A DNA stretch of 55,700 bases from the NCBI GenBank assembly GCA_945881905.1, contig CAMCVV010000010.1, positions 1 through 55,700 on the forward strand, given 5' to 3'. The position numbers and the translations under genes were made by a program. The notes beneath the pieces were generated by a model. That model had not been told where the DNA came from. It ran no database searches and saw only the letters and a program-made list of their open reading frames with translations. Within the stretch, counting starts at the first letter, position 1. Each line of letters opens with the position of its first letter. Positions 1-8,750 of the stretch are shown here, piece after piece. This stretch comes from Paenibacillus alvei (GTDB taxonomy: Bacteria; Bacillota; Bacilli; Paenibacillales; NBRC-103111).

Positions 1-199
1 AGATTGAAAGGTATATGCCGATTAAGGAGAATAAGAATCCCCAGTTACCTATACATACACGAAATAATGTCATAATGAATTCACCGACGTGTCCAAGTTG
101 AGCCATTGTAATTAAAGATAACACGATAAGGAGTATGCCATATATTTCAAATCGAATACTTTGTTTTAATGCTGACTTTTGCTTACGGGATTTCGCCAT
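1..199 (-). CDS. ftsK: DNA translocase FtsK/SpoIIIE, N-terminal fragment
   Basis: The first 66 codons are in the window and the gene runs off the left edge. The start is the ATG at 197-199, preceded by an AGGAG ribosome binding site. The product begins with a basic stretch (MAKSRKQKSALKQ), then EIYGILLIVLSLI as the first membrane helix and a second hydrophobic segment (WGFLFSLIGIYLS). This is the usual beginning of the multi-spanning membrane anchor of FtsK/SpoIIIE proteins, which pump chromosomal DNA through the division or sporulation septum. The motor and gamma domains are outside the window. In Bacillus the spoIIIE gene lies downstream of the dapA/RNase J genes, as here, although tepA and ymzB normally intervene. 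The family call rests on the N-terminus and synteny only. Confidence 0.8.
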   Translation of the reverse strand, partial: MAKSRKQKSALKQSIRFEIYGILLIVLSLITMAQLGHVGEFIMTLFRVCIGNWGFLFSLIGIYLSI

Positions 200-224
200 C
201 GTCGATTCACTCCTGTCATGCCCT

Positions 225-230
225 ATTATA
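225..230 (-). promoter_or_regulatory. Candidate -10 box of the ftsK gene
   Basis: The minus strand reads TATAAT, 26 bases upstream of the ftsK ATG, within TGATATAAT. No convincing -35 hexamer is seen at the standard distance. It lies just downstream of the RNase J terminator, where a separate ftsK promoter would be expected. Confidence 0.4.
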
Positions 231-275
231 TCATATCTTGAGAATGCAAGAAATCATACAATCATGATCACACAC

Positions 276-310
276 AAAAAAGAGCTCCTTCTTCATCAGA
301 GAGCTCCTTA
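276..310 (-). terminator. Rho-independent terminator after the RNase J gene
   Basis: On the minus strand two copies of GAGCTC (282-287 and 301-306) form a stem extended by flanking A-T pairs, followed by six T (276-281). It sits about 35 bases after the RNase J stop codon and separates that gene from ftsK. Confidence 0.75.
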
Positions 311-342
311 CTACTTGTTATATTCAAGTGACTAGTTTGAAA

Positions 343-2019
343 TTAGACTTCCATGATAATAGGTAAGATCATTGGCCTTCTTCTGGTTTGATCATATAAA
401 AATCGTCCAAGTGCATCTTTAACATGTGTTTTTAATGAAGTCCACTCATTAACATTTTCGCTCATGAGTTTGAGTAATGTATTCACGACAATTCGATTCG
501 CTTCATCAAGTAAACCTTCGGATTCTCTAACATAGACGAATCCTCTTGAAATGATGTCAGGACCGGATAATATTTTACCATCTTGTCGACTCAAGGTTAC
601 CACAACGACAAGAATTCCATCTTGAGAAAGTAATTTGCGATCGCGTAGAACAATATTTCCAACATCACCAATCCCAAGCCCATCAATCAGGATATTGCCT
701 GCTTGTACTTTACCGCCTCGACTTGCAATCCCTTGTTGGATTTCGACGATTTCTCCATTTTCAATAATGAAGATATTTTCTTTGGGAATTCCAACAGACT
801 CAGCTAATCCCGCATGTTGCTTCAGCATCCTGTATTCACCATGAATCGGGATGAAATATTTGGGTTTCATCAAGTTGAGCATAAGTTTAAGCTCTTCTTG
901 GCTAGCATGTCCAGATACATGGACACCTGTAATTGAGCTTGGTCCATAAATCACATGAGCACCGATTCGAAACAGTTCATCTACAGTTCTTCCTACGTAT
1001 CGTTCATTACCTGGAATAGGTGTAGCTGCAATGATCACAGTGTCCCCAGGGAGGATTTCCACTTTGCGATGTGTAGCACGTGCCATACGCGTAAGTGCAG
1101 ACATCGGTTCCCCTTGACTACCTGTGGATAATATCGCTACACGATCAGCTGCATATTTGTTCACTTCCTCAGGTTCAATGATCATTCCTTCTGGAATATT
1201 CAGGTAACCTAAATCGTGAGCAATATTTACGACATTCACCATGCTTCTACCGACTACGACAACTTTTCTGTTCGTCACAATTGCAGCATCCATCACTTGT
1301 TGAATCCGGTGAATGTTAGAAGCAAATGTAGCAATAATTACTCTTTGTTTCGCTTTACGGAAAACTTCTTCGATTTCTACTCCAACAGTTCGTTCAGAAC
1401 CGGTATGACCTGGTCTTTCAGCATTCGTGCTATCAGAAAGTAAGACAAGAACACCTTGCTTCCCAAGTTCAGCCATTCGGTGCAAATCTGCGTACTGATC
1501 GTTTACAGGCGTTTGGTCAAATTTAAAGTCTCCTGTATGAACGACCATACCTTCTGGTGTGTTTAACGCAACGCCTAATGAATCAGGAATACTATGGTTT
1601 GTTTTAAAGAAAGTTGCAGTAATGGAGCCAAACTCTAAAACAGAATTTGCATTAATGAGAATTCGTTTTGTTTCACCGAGAAGATTATTTTCTTTGAGCT
1701 TCATTTCAACAAGACCTAAAGTTAATTTCGTACCATAAAGTGGGGCTTTAACTTGTTTCAGTACATACGGCAATCCACCAATATGATCTTCGTGACCATG
1801 CGTAAGTAGGATTGCTCTGACTTTATCTTTGTTTTCAATTAAGTAAGTAACATCTGGGACGACTAAATCTATACCCAGCATTTCCTCTTCAGGGAATTTC
1901 AATCCACTATCCACGACAATGATATCATCCCCATATTGGATCACATACATATTTTTACCAATTTCACCCACGCCGCCAAGAGCGAAAATCAATAATTTTT
2001 TTGGTCCTTTGTTAGCCAA
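343..2019 (-). CDS. rnj: Ribonuclease J
   Basis: A 558-residue metallo-beta-lactamase/beta-CASP ribonuclease of the RNase J family, which acts as 5'-3' exonuclease and endonuclease in mRNA turnover and rRNA maturation. The metal motif HGHEDH is intact (His74, His76, Asp78, His79). Further family motifs are the HTGDFKFD region and the C-terminal HVSGHASQEEL and PIHGEYRM. The start is TTG at 2017-2019, behind a strong AAAGGAGG. The gene occupies the slot held by rnjB (ymfA) in Bacillus subtilis, but B. subtilis RNase J2 has a degenerate metal motif, so this protein looks catalytically J1-like. Which paralogue it is cannot be decided here. It has its own promoter and terminator. Confidence 0.93.
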   Translation of the reverse strand: MANKGPKKLLIFALGGVGEIGKNMYVIQYGDDIIVVDSGLKFPEEEMLGIDLVVPDVTYLIENKDKVRAILLTHGHEDHIGGLPYVLKQVKAPLYGTKLTLGLVEMKLKENNLLGETKRILINANSVLEFGSITATFFKTNHSIPDSLGVALNTPEGMVVHTGDFKFDQTPVNDQYADLHRMAELGKQGVLVLLSDSTNAERPGHTGSERTVGVEIEEVFRKAKQRVIIATFASNIHRIQQVMDAAIVTNRKVVVVGRSMVNVVNIAHDLGYLNIPEGMIIEPEEVNKYAADRVAILSTGSQGEPMSALTRMARATHRKVEILPGDTVIIAATPIPGNERYVGRTVDELFRIGAHVIYGPSSITGVHVSGHASQEELKLMLNLMKPKYFIPIHGEYRMLKQHAGLAESVGIPKENIFIIENGEIVEIQQGIASRGGKVQAGNILIDGLGIGDVGNIVLRDRKLLSQDGILVVVVTLSRQDGKILSGPDIISRGFVYVRESEGLLDEANRIVVNTLLKLMSENVNEWTSLKTHVKDALGRFLYDQTRRRPMILPIIMEV

Positions 2020-2085
2020 ACGTAAACCTCCTTTAATCTATTTACGACGATTTTCTATGAATAACCGACCTAGTCACTTGAATAT

Positions 2086-2115
2086 ATTATACATGAAGAA
2101 AATTATCGATGACAA
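2086..2115 (-). promoter_or_regulatory. Sigma-A-type promoter of the RNase J gene
   Basis: On the minus strand, TTGTCA (2110-2115) is followed after 18 bases by a perfect TATAAT (2086-2091). It lies in the 160-base gap between dapA and the RNase J gene, about 67 bases upstream of the TTG start. Confidence 0.65.
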
Positions 2116-2179
2116 GAGAAATTCCAAAAACCTTGAACTTTTACAAAAAAAGATAACGCAGATCACATCTTGACTTGAT

Positions 2180-3085
2180 CTAGACTGTGATTTCTAAAAG
2201 AGATTCCACCCAAACGGCTTCTTCTTCGTTCACTTGTATAAGCGGAAGTCGGACGTCTCCAACAGAAATCCCTTTGTGATTGAGCAAGTGTTTGATCGGA
2301 GCTGGGCTCGGCACTTTGAATATACCTGTAAAAACGGGAAGTAACTTTCGATGCAGTGCAGCAGCAGCATGGATATCACCTTGCAGATAACGATTAATCA
2401 TCGTGTGCATTTGTTGACCAATGATATGACTAGCGACACTGATTACACCATAACTACCTACACATAATGCAGGTAATGTCATACTGTCTTCTCCTGTGTA
2501 TACGAGGAATCCTGGTGCAGCTTGGTCGATTACTTTCGACAACTGATCGAGATTCGAACAATCTTTTGATCCAATAATATTGGGTATGTGTGACAGTCGT
2601 ATCATGGTGTCTGCATCGATATTTACTGATGTACGAGAAGGTACATTATAAATAAATATCGGTGTATGCACTGCTTCTGCAATCGCTTTATAATGTTGGT
2701 ATATGCCTTCTTGCGAAGGGCGGTTGTAATATGGCGCTACAATTAACAATGCATCTACGCCAAGTGCTTCAACTTGTTTCGAAAAATAGATGGTATGTGC
2801 GGTATCATTACTTCCTGTACCTGCGATGATCTTACATCTTCCATTCGCACTGCGAATAGATTCTTGAATAAGCTTAAGCTTCTCTTCTTCAGACAATGTT
2901 GGAGATTCCCCAGTAGTTCCACAAATCACAAGACTTTGTGATTGTTGATCTTCAATTAAATAATCGATCAATGGCTGAACTTGACGCCAATTGACTTGTA
3001 ACTGTTGGTCGAAGGGTGTAACCATTGCTGTCATGAGTCTACCGAAATTCAACTTCATTTGCCCCCTAGGAATATGATTAGGCAT
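2180..3085 (-). CDS. dapA: 4-hydroxy-tetrahydrodipicolinate synthase
   Basis: Condenses pyruvate with aspartate semialdehyde, the first committed step to diaminopimelate, lysine and dipicolinate. The protein is a class I aldolase of the DapA family. It shows GTTGESPTL (Thr57, Thr58), the YNVPSRT segment (Tyr146) and the Schiff-base lysine in GSKDCSN (Lys174). Two starts are possible. The ATG at 3083-3085 overlaps the dapG stop as ATGCCTAA and would be coupled to it. The ATG at 3056-3058 starts MKLNFGRLMTAMVTPF, which matches the usual family N-terminus and is preceded closely by AGGGGG. The shorter 292-residue form may be the true one. It is the last gene of the dpaA–dpaB–asd–dapG–dapA series, which supplies the spore solute dipicolinic acid as well as lysine and cell wall. 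Confidence 0.95.
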   Translation of the reverse strand: MPNHIPRGQMKLNFGRLMTAMVTPFDQQLQVNWRQVQPLIDYLIEDQQSQSLVICGTTGESPTLSEEEKLKLIQESIRSANGRCKIIAGTGSNDTAHTIYFSKQVEALGVDALLIVAPYYNRPSQEGIYQHYKAIAEAVHTPIFIYNVPSRTSVNIDADTMIRLSHIPNIIGSKDCSNLDQLSKVIDQAAPGFLVYTGEDSMTLPALCVGSYGVISVASHIIGQQMHTMINRYLQGDIHAAAALHRKLLPVFTGIFKVPSPAPIKHLLNHKGISVGDVRLPLIQVNEEEAVWVESLLEITV

Positions 3086-4295
3086 CTAATTGAAAAGAAT
3101 GATGAAGCGCTTTAATCGATGAATAGAGATGTTGTTGTTGGATTAAGACCCAAATTGTGGTATTGGAATCAGCTGATTGTAATATCTTAATGCCGCATGC
3201 ATGAAGAGTTTCTACAACGAGAGCCATAATGCCGGGTACTCCATTCATGCCACCACCGATAATGGAAACTTTCGCGCATTGTGAATTGCTCATCACATGA
3301 AATCCTTCCTGTTCGAGAAGACGTATAGCTGTAGATGCCACTTGATCCAATACGGTATACGTAACACCAGAAGCAAATACATTGATGAAATCAACACTGA
3401 TATCATGCTGTGCCATCGTTTTAAATACTTGCAATTGTGGTTCTGGATTAACCGCTGTAGCAGGTACATGGAGTTGTGTAAGACCACATGTATGAGCAAT
3501 TCCTGTTACATACATATCTTTTATTTGATCGTTAGGTGGTGTGAGCTTTTGGCAATTCGTAACAAGTGTACCTTCATCTTGCGTGAACGTCGATCTAACG
3601 CGAATCGGGATATTTGCTTGCATGGCTACTTCAACGGCACGAGGATGGATAACTTTGGCACCATGGTGTGCCATGTTACATACCTCATTATAACTCACTT
3701 GTTTCAATTGTCGAGCATTCTCGACAATTTTGGGGTCTGCTGTCAAGATACCATCTACGTCTGTGAATATATCAACGCGTGAAGCTTTAAGAGCTGCTCC
3801 TAAGACAGTTGCTGTTGTATCGCTTCCTCCACGACCAAGCGTAGTCCAATCACGTTGAGACGTTTCACCTTGAAAACCAGTTACAATGACTACTTTGTTC
3901 TTGTTCAAAGCATCCATGATTCGAATCGGGTCCATCGCAATGATTTGTGCACAACCAAAATGATCATTGGTTCGAATTCCCGCCTGTCCACCAGTGAAAA
4001 CAGTAGTAGAAATATGTTTGGACGTTAATTCACTGCATAATACAGCAGCGGATATCAACTCACCGCAACATAGTAACATATCGAATTCACGCGCGGGTAA
4101 AGATTCACCTTGCTGTTCGACTAATTCAATTAAGGTGTCTGTCGCATACGGATCACCGCGTCTACCCATTGCAGAAACCACAACAACGACTTTACTTTGT
4201 TGATTAATCGCATCTTGGATGTGACCTATCACATGTTGCCTGCGTTCGCATGTAGAAAGTGACGTGCCACCAAACTTTTGAATGACTATACGCAT
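3078..4295 (-). CDS. dapG: Aspartate kinase (DapG type, DAP-regulated isoform)
   Basis: Phosphorylates aspartate at the head of the diaminopimelate/lysine/threonine pathway. The 405-residue product has the N-terminal kinase motif QKFGGTS, the VVVSAMGRRGDPYATD segment, GRGGSDTTA and FTDVDGILTADP. Two ACT-type regulatory repeats follow in the C-terminal third (ISVDFINVF and CAKVSIIGGGMNGVPG). The start chosen is the ATG at 4293-4295, because GGAGGAAG lies just upstream; a longer in-frame form would bury that site. In Bacillus this isoform is the one inhibited by diaminopimelate and used in peptidoglycan and spore dipicolinate supply. The 3' end overlaps the possible dapA start by eight bases. 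Confidence 0.95.
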   Translation of the reverse strand: MRIVIQKFGGTSLSTCERRQHVIGHIQDAINQQSKVVVVVSAMGRRGDPYATDTLIELVEQQGESLPAREFDMLLCCGELISAAVLCSELTSKHISTTVFTGGQAGIRTNDHFGCAQIIAMDPIRIMDALNKNKVVIVTGFQGETSQRDWTTLGRGGSDTTATVLGAALKASRVDIFTDVDGILTADPKIVENARQLKQVSYNEVCNMAHHGAKVIHPRAVEVAMQANIPIRVRSTFTQDEGTLVTNCQKLTPPNDQIKDMYVTGIAHTCGLTQLHVPATAVNPEPQLQVFKTMAQHDISVDFINVFASGVTYTVLDQVASTAIRLLEQEGFHVMSNSQCAKVSIIGGGMNGVPGIMALVVETLHACGIKILQSADSNTTIWVLIQQQHLYSSIKALHHSFQLDA

Positions 4296-4341
4296 AAACT
4301 TCCTCCATCGGTTCAACCCTTATGAGAAAGTTCGCAATCGA

Positions 4342-5379
4342 TTACTGTTCTACAGCTATATATTCAGCAATTTGCACTGCGTTCCATGCTGCACCTTTGA
4401 GCAGATTGTCAGATACAATCCACATATTGAGTCCTCTAGGATGACTTAAATCTTTGCGAACTCTTCCTACAAAGGTATCTAATTTTCCTGTTGCTTCTGT
4501 TGCTAAAGGGTAAAGTTGATTGTGCATATCATCGATTAGAACGATTCCTGGTGCAGATGCAAGAATTTGTTTCAATTCTTCTATCTCAAAGTCGGATTTT
4601 AATTCTACATATACAGATTCAGAATGACTATATACAACAGGTACACGCACACAAGTTGCCGTGATTTCCAACGTGTCGTCATCCATGATTTTTTTGGTTT
4701 CACGAATCATTTTCATTTCTTCATTCGTAAATCCATTATCCAAAAACTTGTCTATTTGTGGAATCGCATTAAAAGCAATTTGATGTTTGACGGCTAATGA
4801 AGATACAGGTAACACATCAGGTGTGACTTGATTTCCATTCAATACTTCTTGGGTTTGGCGAAGCATTTCTGTGATCGCTTGTTGACCTGCTCCAGACACA
4901 GCTTGGTACGTAGAGACAATAATGCGCGAAATCCCATATCGATCGTAAAGCGGCTTCAATGCAACGACCATTTGTATCGTAGAACAGTTCGGATTCGCAA
5001 TAATCCCTTGGTGTTCGTTGATTTTGTCCATGTTTACTTCAGGTACAATGAGTGGTGTATTCGGATCCATACGAAAAGCGTTGGTGTTGTCGATACAAAT
5101 GGCTCCAGCAGCAACCGCATGTGGAGCTAATGCTTTGGACACATCTCCCCCTGCACTGAACAAAGCAATATCGATATCGTGGAAACTATCTACTGTCGCT
5201 TCTTCGATCATAATATCTTTACCTTGAAACTGAATGATTTTCCCAGCTGAACGTGCAGAAGAAAGCAATTTTAGCTGCTTGATCGGGAAACGGCGTTCAT
5301 CTAATAGACGAATCATTTGTTCACCTACTGCACCTGTTGCACCTACAACTGCAACGTTGAATATTTTTTGACTAGACAT
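4342..5379 (-). CDS. asd: Aspartate-semialdehyde dehydrogenase
   Basis: Reduces aspartyl phosphate to aspartate semialdehyde with NADPH, the step between DapG and DapA. The 345-residue protein begins with the Rossmann motif VVGATGAVGEQM. It has the active-site cysteine in NPNCSTIQ (Cys132), the STYQAVSGAG segment and a late RVPVVYSHSE region containing the substrate-binding residues. An AAGGGGAG site precedes the ATG. It lies 50 bases after dpaB and 46 bases before dapG, consistent with one transcript. No residue looks degenerate. Confidence 0.96.
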   Translation of the reverse strand: MSSQKIFNVAVVGATGAVGEQMIRLLDERRFPIKQLKLLSSARSAGKIIQFQGKDIMIEEATVDSFHDIDIALFSAGGDVSKALAPHAVAAGAICIDNTNAFRMDPNTPLIVPEVNMDKINEHQGIIANPNCSTIQMVVALKPLYDRYGISRIIVSTYQAVSGAGQQAITEMLRQTQEVLNGNQVTPDVLPVSSLAVKHQIAFNAIPQIDKFLDNGFTNEEMKMIRETKKIMDDDTLEITATCVRVPVVYSHSESVYVELKSDFEIEELKQILASAPGIVLIDDMHNQLYPLATEATGKLDTFVGRVRKDLSHPRGLNMWIVSDNLLKGAAWNAVQIAEYIAVEQ

Positions 5380-5429
5380 CTATTCCCGCTCCCCTTCTAG
5401 CTTTGATATCACTCTACATGTATCTATAC

Positions 5430-6020
5430 CTATGATTCATACTGAATGATCATCGGTTGTAATTGCTGAGCTTGTAATGCTGCAACGCATGTTTCCATGA
5501 TGAGACTTGATTTTGCGACAAGCGAGTTAGGTTTGTTCACTGGCGCATCTTGACCAAATGGAACAAAGTATATGTTCTTGGTGTTGATTAGTTTAGCGAC
5601 ATTCATAGCATTGAGCCCTAAACCATCATTCGTAGATATCGCTATGACGAGTGGTCTTTGATTTCTGAGTTGAGCCTTGGCAGCCATTAATACAGGACTT
5701 TCTGTCATTGCATTAGCGAGTTTACTTGTTGTGTTACCTGTACATGGAGCTATAACAAGGATGTCTAATCGTTTGGAAGGACCTAGTGGTTCTGCAGTGA
5801 CGATCGCATCAATAATATCATTATTCGTTATTTCTTGTAATTGCCTCAACCATTTCTCAGCTTCGCCGAATCGCGTATTGGTAGACATCATCGTTTGCGA
5901 TACGATGGGAATCACATTAGCTCCTGCTTCAACGAACCTAAGGATTTGTTGCATGGTTTCTTGAATCGTACAATGTGAGCCTGTGAGAGCAAAACCTACA
6001 GTCTTATCTCGCCAATTCAT
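5430..6020 (-). CDS. dpaB: Dipicolinate synthase subunit B (SpoVFB)
   Basis: The 196-residue flavoprotein-fold subunit of dipicolinic acid synthase, acting in the mother cell late in sporulation. It opens with WRDKTVGFALTGSHCTI, and carries APCTGNTTSKLANAMTESPVLMAAKA, a phosphopantothenoylcysteine-decarboxylase-like flavin motif. The ATG overlaps the dpaA stop as ATGA, so the two subunits are translationally coupled. In the family, the A and B subunits together oxidise dihydrodipicolinate to dipicolinate. Its presence is the strongest evidence in the window for endospore formation. Confidence 0.95.
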   Translation of the reverse strand: MNWRDKTVGFALTGSHCTIQETMQQILRFVEAGANVIPIVSQTMMSTNTRFGEAEKWLRQLQEITNNDIIDAIVTAEPLGPSKRLDILVIAPCTGNTTSKLANAMTESPVLMAAKAQLRNQRPLVIAISTNDGLGLNAMNVAKLINTKNIYFVPFGQDAPVNKPNSLVAKSSLIMETCVAALQAQQLQPMIIQYES

Positions 6021-6916
6021 AATGCAGTTCCTCGATATATGAAGTCCTCATGAATCAGCCGACTTATCGTGGTAGCAATGATTCGCCCAGCGGTTTTGGG
6101 AGCAACAATACCAGGTAATCCAGGAGCTAGCATGGCTTTAATGCCTCTTTTTTCGGCGTACCGGAAATCAGTTCCGCCAGGATGCGAAGCCAAGTCGATA
6201 ATAATCGCATGAAGTGGAATATGTGCAATAATTTGTGCTGTGACTATCATAGTAGGAATTGTATTAAAAAGCAAGTCAATCTTGTTCGCTTCATCGTATA
6301 GCGAAGTGATATAAAAAGGTTGCAAATTCATTTCCCAAGCTCGAGCGTAATCCGCAGCTTCCCTTACGCCTACTTTGACTTGTGCACCGAGTGCTTGCAG
6401 CAACCGAGCAAGGGTCATGCCCGTGCGACCCATTCCAAGAACAATACATGTAGAACGATGAATCGTTATATCGGTATGTTGAATGGCCATCATGATGGCC
6501 CCTTCAGCAGTTGGAATCGAGTTATATATCGCTACATCATCTCGGTCAAACAATTCGATCACTTCAATGTGATGTGTATGTGCCAGTGATTTCAAATAGG
6601 GTTTGGCTAATCCTGTGTAGATTTTCACATGTTGGGGAAGTGCTTCTATATGTTCTTCTTTGATGATGATTTGTTGATTCGAGAAAAGTGTTCCGACTTG
6701 ACCTACGTCATCCGTGCCAATGACGGGCAAGATTAATACATCAAGGTTTTTGCATAATTCTCTATGAAGCTCGCTGCGAATCAGTCCTTTTCGTTCGCTT
6801 TTCAATTCATCGAAACCTACTAATGTTACAGATGCATCAAGATCTGATAATTGATCAATGACTTCTAATTGACGCGCATCTCCACCAATAATCGCAACCG
6901 ATATTCCCGTTAGCAT
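6017..6916 (-). CDS. dpaA: Dipicolinate synthase subunit A (SpoVFA)
   Basis: The 299-residue dehydrogenase-like subunit of dipicolinate synthase. The N-terminus (MLTGISVAIIGGDARQLEVI) is characteristic. A second nucleotide-binding motif, VLGMGRTGMTLARLLQALGA, lies near residue 160, and FNTIP and DLASHPGG follow. A GGTGGG site precedes the ATG. The gene follows a good match to a sigma-K promoter and is the first gene of the spore DPA/lysine cluster. It probably forms a complex with DpaB in the mother-cell cytoplasm. Confidence 0.95.
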   Translation of the reverse strand: MLTGISVAIIGGDARQLEVIDQLSDLDASVTLVGFDELKSERKGLIRSELHRELCKNLDVLILPVIGTDDVGQVGTLFSNQQIIIKEEHIEALPQHVKIYTGLAKPYLKSLAHTHHIEVIELFDRDDVAIYNSIPTAEGAIMMAIQHTDITIHRSTCIVLGMGRTGMTLARLLQALGAQVKVGVREAADYARAWEMNLQPFYITSLYDEANKIDLLFNTIPTMIVTAQIIAHIPLHAIIIDLASHPGGTDFRYAEKRGIKAMLAPGLPGIVAPKTAGRIIATTISRLIHEDFIYRGTAL

Positions 6917-6952
6917 AATGATCCCACCTTATGAGTTTAGGTTTGTGTTCAT

Positions 6953-6980
6953 TATCCTATGCGTTTGACGATATCTCGGT
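6953..6980 (-). promoter_or_regulatory. Probable sigma-K promoter of dpaA
   Basis: The minus strand has ACC (6978-6980), a 16-base spacer, then CATAGGATA (6953-6961). This fits the sigma-K pattern of AC at -35 and CATAnnnTA at -10. It lies 37 bases upstream of the dpaA ATG. In B. subtilis spoVF is a sigma-K operon, so the position makes biological sense. Confidence 0.6.
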
Positions 6981-7018
6981 GCCTCCATCATCGTATAATT
7001 TTTGATGCGTATAGCTTG

Positions 7019-7474
7019 TTATGTTCCCGTGTGACCAAATCCACCAGAACCTCGCAGGGTTTCAGATAAGTGTTCTACACAAACAAGCTCCACGTATGGA
7101 ACATACTGAAATACCATTTGTGCAATACGTTCATTCGGATGAATCGTAAATGCTGTATCTCCCAAATGGATCAGGATCACTTTTATTTCTCCACGGTAAT
7201 CTGCGTCTATTGTTCCAGGTGAATTCAACACAGTAATCCCATGTTTCAGTGCAAGACCACTACGTGGCCGAATTTGAGCTTCTAGGTTTTGTGGCATACT
7301 GATCGCAATTCCTGTAGGAATTAACTGTCTCTCACCAGGTTTCATGATTACAGGCTCTGCTATCGCTGCATGAAGATCGAATCCACTTGCAGCTTCAGAC
7401 ATTTTCACGGGAAGTTGAATCATGGATAAATCCGTTACTCGCTTCATGTGTACTTGTAATGGGTTAGTGGACAA
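7019..7474 (-). CDS. dut: dUTP diphosphatase
   Basis: Hydrolyses dUTP to dUMP, keeping uracil out of DNA and supplying thymidylate synthesis. The 151-residue trimeric-type dUTPase shows all five motifs: ASGFDLHA, PRSGLALKHG, the catalytic GTIDADYRGEI, RIAQMVF and the C-terminal RGSGGFGHTGT. The start chosen is TTG at 7472-7474, because GGAGGG lies six bases upstream; a longer form starting at 7507 would contain this site. The start overlaps the end of the upstream peptidase gene by 11 bases, so the two are probably co-translated. Confidence 0.95.
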   Translation of the reverse strand: MSTNPLQVHMKRVTDLSMIQLPVKMSEAASGFDLHAAIAEPVIMKPGERQLIPTGIAISMPQNLEAQIRPRSGLALKHGITVLNSPGTIDADYRGEIKVILIHLGDTAFTIHPNERIAQMVFQYVPYVELVCVEHLSETLRGSGGFGHTGT

Positions 7475-8717
7475 GTTGATCCCTCCGGAATGATGTAATG
7501 GCGTCATCTGGATTACCTACGATAGACAATGAAAAGGGTTGATTCAACAATTGATGAATAAGCATTTGAATTTGCTCGGGTTGAATAGTTTCGATATGTG
7601 CTATCATGGTTTCGATTGGATCATGTCTGCCCACCATAAGTTCGTTTTTCCCAAGACGATTCATGCGGCTGCTTGTGCTTTCTAAACTTAGCATTAAGCT
7701 ACCTTTTAACTGTTCTTTGCTTTTCTTTAACTCGACATCGGTAATCCCATTGTTGATCAGATCGGAGAAGATATCCATCATCAAATCAAGTGCTCCTGTT
7801 AAATGTTTCGTTGCACTTCCAATATAAAATGTGAACAAACCGCAATCCATATAAGCTGAGTGGTAGGAATATACCGAATAAGCGAGACCTCGCTTTTCTC
7901 TGATTTCTTGGAATAGTCTCGAACTCATCCCACCACCCATAATATTATTTAATATCGAAACCGCGTATAAGCTTTCTTCTTTATAGGATAATCCCAACAA
8001 AGAAAGACAGAGATGATTTTGCTCTGTTTTTTTCTCTTTGAATATCAAATCACCTACATAGTGAGGGGGATGAATTATAGGAGCATGTCCATGATTATCG
8101 AAGTCACCAAAATATTGTTCTATAAGCGGATATATCGAATCTTGAATATTCCCTGCTAAGCAAATGACTGTATTCTCAATATGATAATGGATTTTCATGA
8201 ATTTCCGTAAATCATCGACTTTAATGTTTTGTAAATTATCTTTCAATCCAAGTACAGGATAACCTAATGAATGTTGACCAAATGCTGCTTTAGAAATCAA
8301 TTCGTGAACAAGATCATCAGGTGTATCTTCATACCTGAAAATCTCTTCATAGATAACATTTTTTTCTTTGTCTAGTTCTTCTTCGTTAAATTCTGAATGG
8401 AAAAACATATCTGATAATACATCCATCGCGATAGGCAAATGTTCATCAAGCACTTTTACATAAAAACAAGTGAATTCGCTTGAAGTAAAAGCATTCACAT
8501 TCCCACCGATACCATCGAAGATTTCAGCTATATCTTTAGCACTGCGTGTGGATGTACCTTTGAATAGCATGTGTTCGATCAGATGAGAAATCCCATTATT
8601 CTGCTCATCTTCGTTACGTGAACCTACTTTTACCCAAATCCCAAAAGCAACAGATCTCCGATTTGGAATGTGTTCGGTAATAACCTTTAATCCATTATGT
8701 AAACGATAATCGAGCAA
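7464..8717 (-). CDS. mlpA: M16-family zinc peptidase (MlpA/YmxG type)
   Basis: A 417-residue insulinase-like protease. The inverted zinc motif HLIEH (His45, Glu48, His49) and a downstream metal-binding glutamate region (ELDKEKNVIYEEI) are present. Further family blocks are MGGGMSSRLFQEIREKRGLAYSVYSY and the C-terminal NQPFSLSIVG. The start is TTG at 8715-8717, because GGAGG lies seven bases upstream; the longer frame puts this site inside the coding region. In Bacillus the gene lies between ylxY and the spoVF/dap cluster, as here. Its substrate is unknown; it probably acts in cytosolic peptide processing. The ymxH gene usually next to it is absent. Confidence 0.9.
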   Translation of the reverse strand: MLDYRLHNGLKVITEHIPNRRSVAFGIWVKVGSRNEDEQNNGISHLIEHMLFKGTSTRSAKDIAEIFDGIGGNVNAFTSSEFTCFYVKVLDEHLPIAMDVLSDMFFHSEFNEEELDKEKNVIYEEIFRYEDTPDDLVHELISKAAFGQHSLGYPVLGLKDNLQNIKVDDLRKFMKIHYHIENTVICLAGNIQDSIYPLIEQYFGDFDNHGHAPIIHPPHYVGDLIFKEKKTEQNHLCLSLLGLSYKEESLYAVSILNNIMGGGMSSRLFQEIREKRGLAYSVYSYHSAYMDCGLFTFYIGSATKHLTGALDLMMDIFSDLINNGITDVELKKSKEQLKGSLMLSLESTSSRMNRLGKNELMVGRHDPIETMIAHIETIQPEQIQMLIHQLLNQPFSLSIVGNPDDAITSFRRDQLVH

Positions 8718-8750
8718 ATCAATTTCCTCCCTGATCAAATAATAAATTTA

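Noticed and set aside
2116-2179. Terminator after dapA
   Set aside because: A weak AAGAT/ATCTT stem with a large loop precedes a seven-T run, but it is too unstable to call.
3297-3782. Plus-strand open frame of 161 codons opposite dapG
   Set aside because: The translation is cysteine- and tyrosine-rich without domain character, and the opposite strand encodes conserved aspartate kinase motifs.
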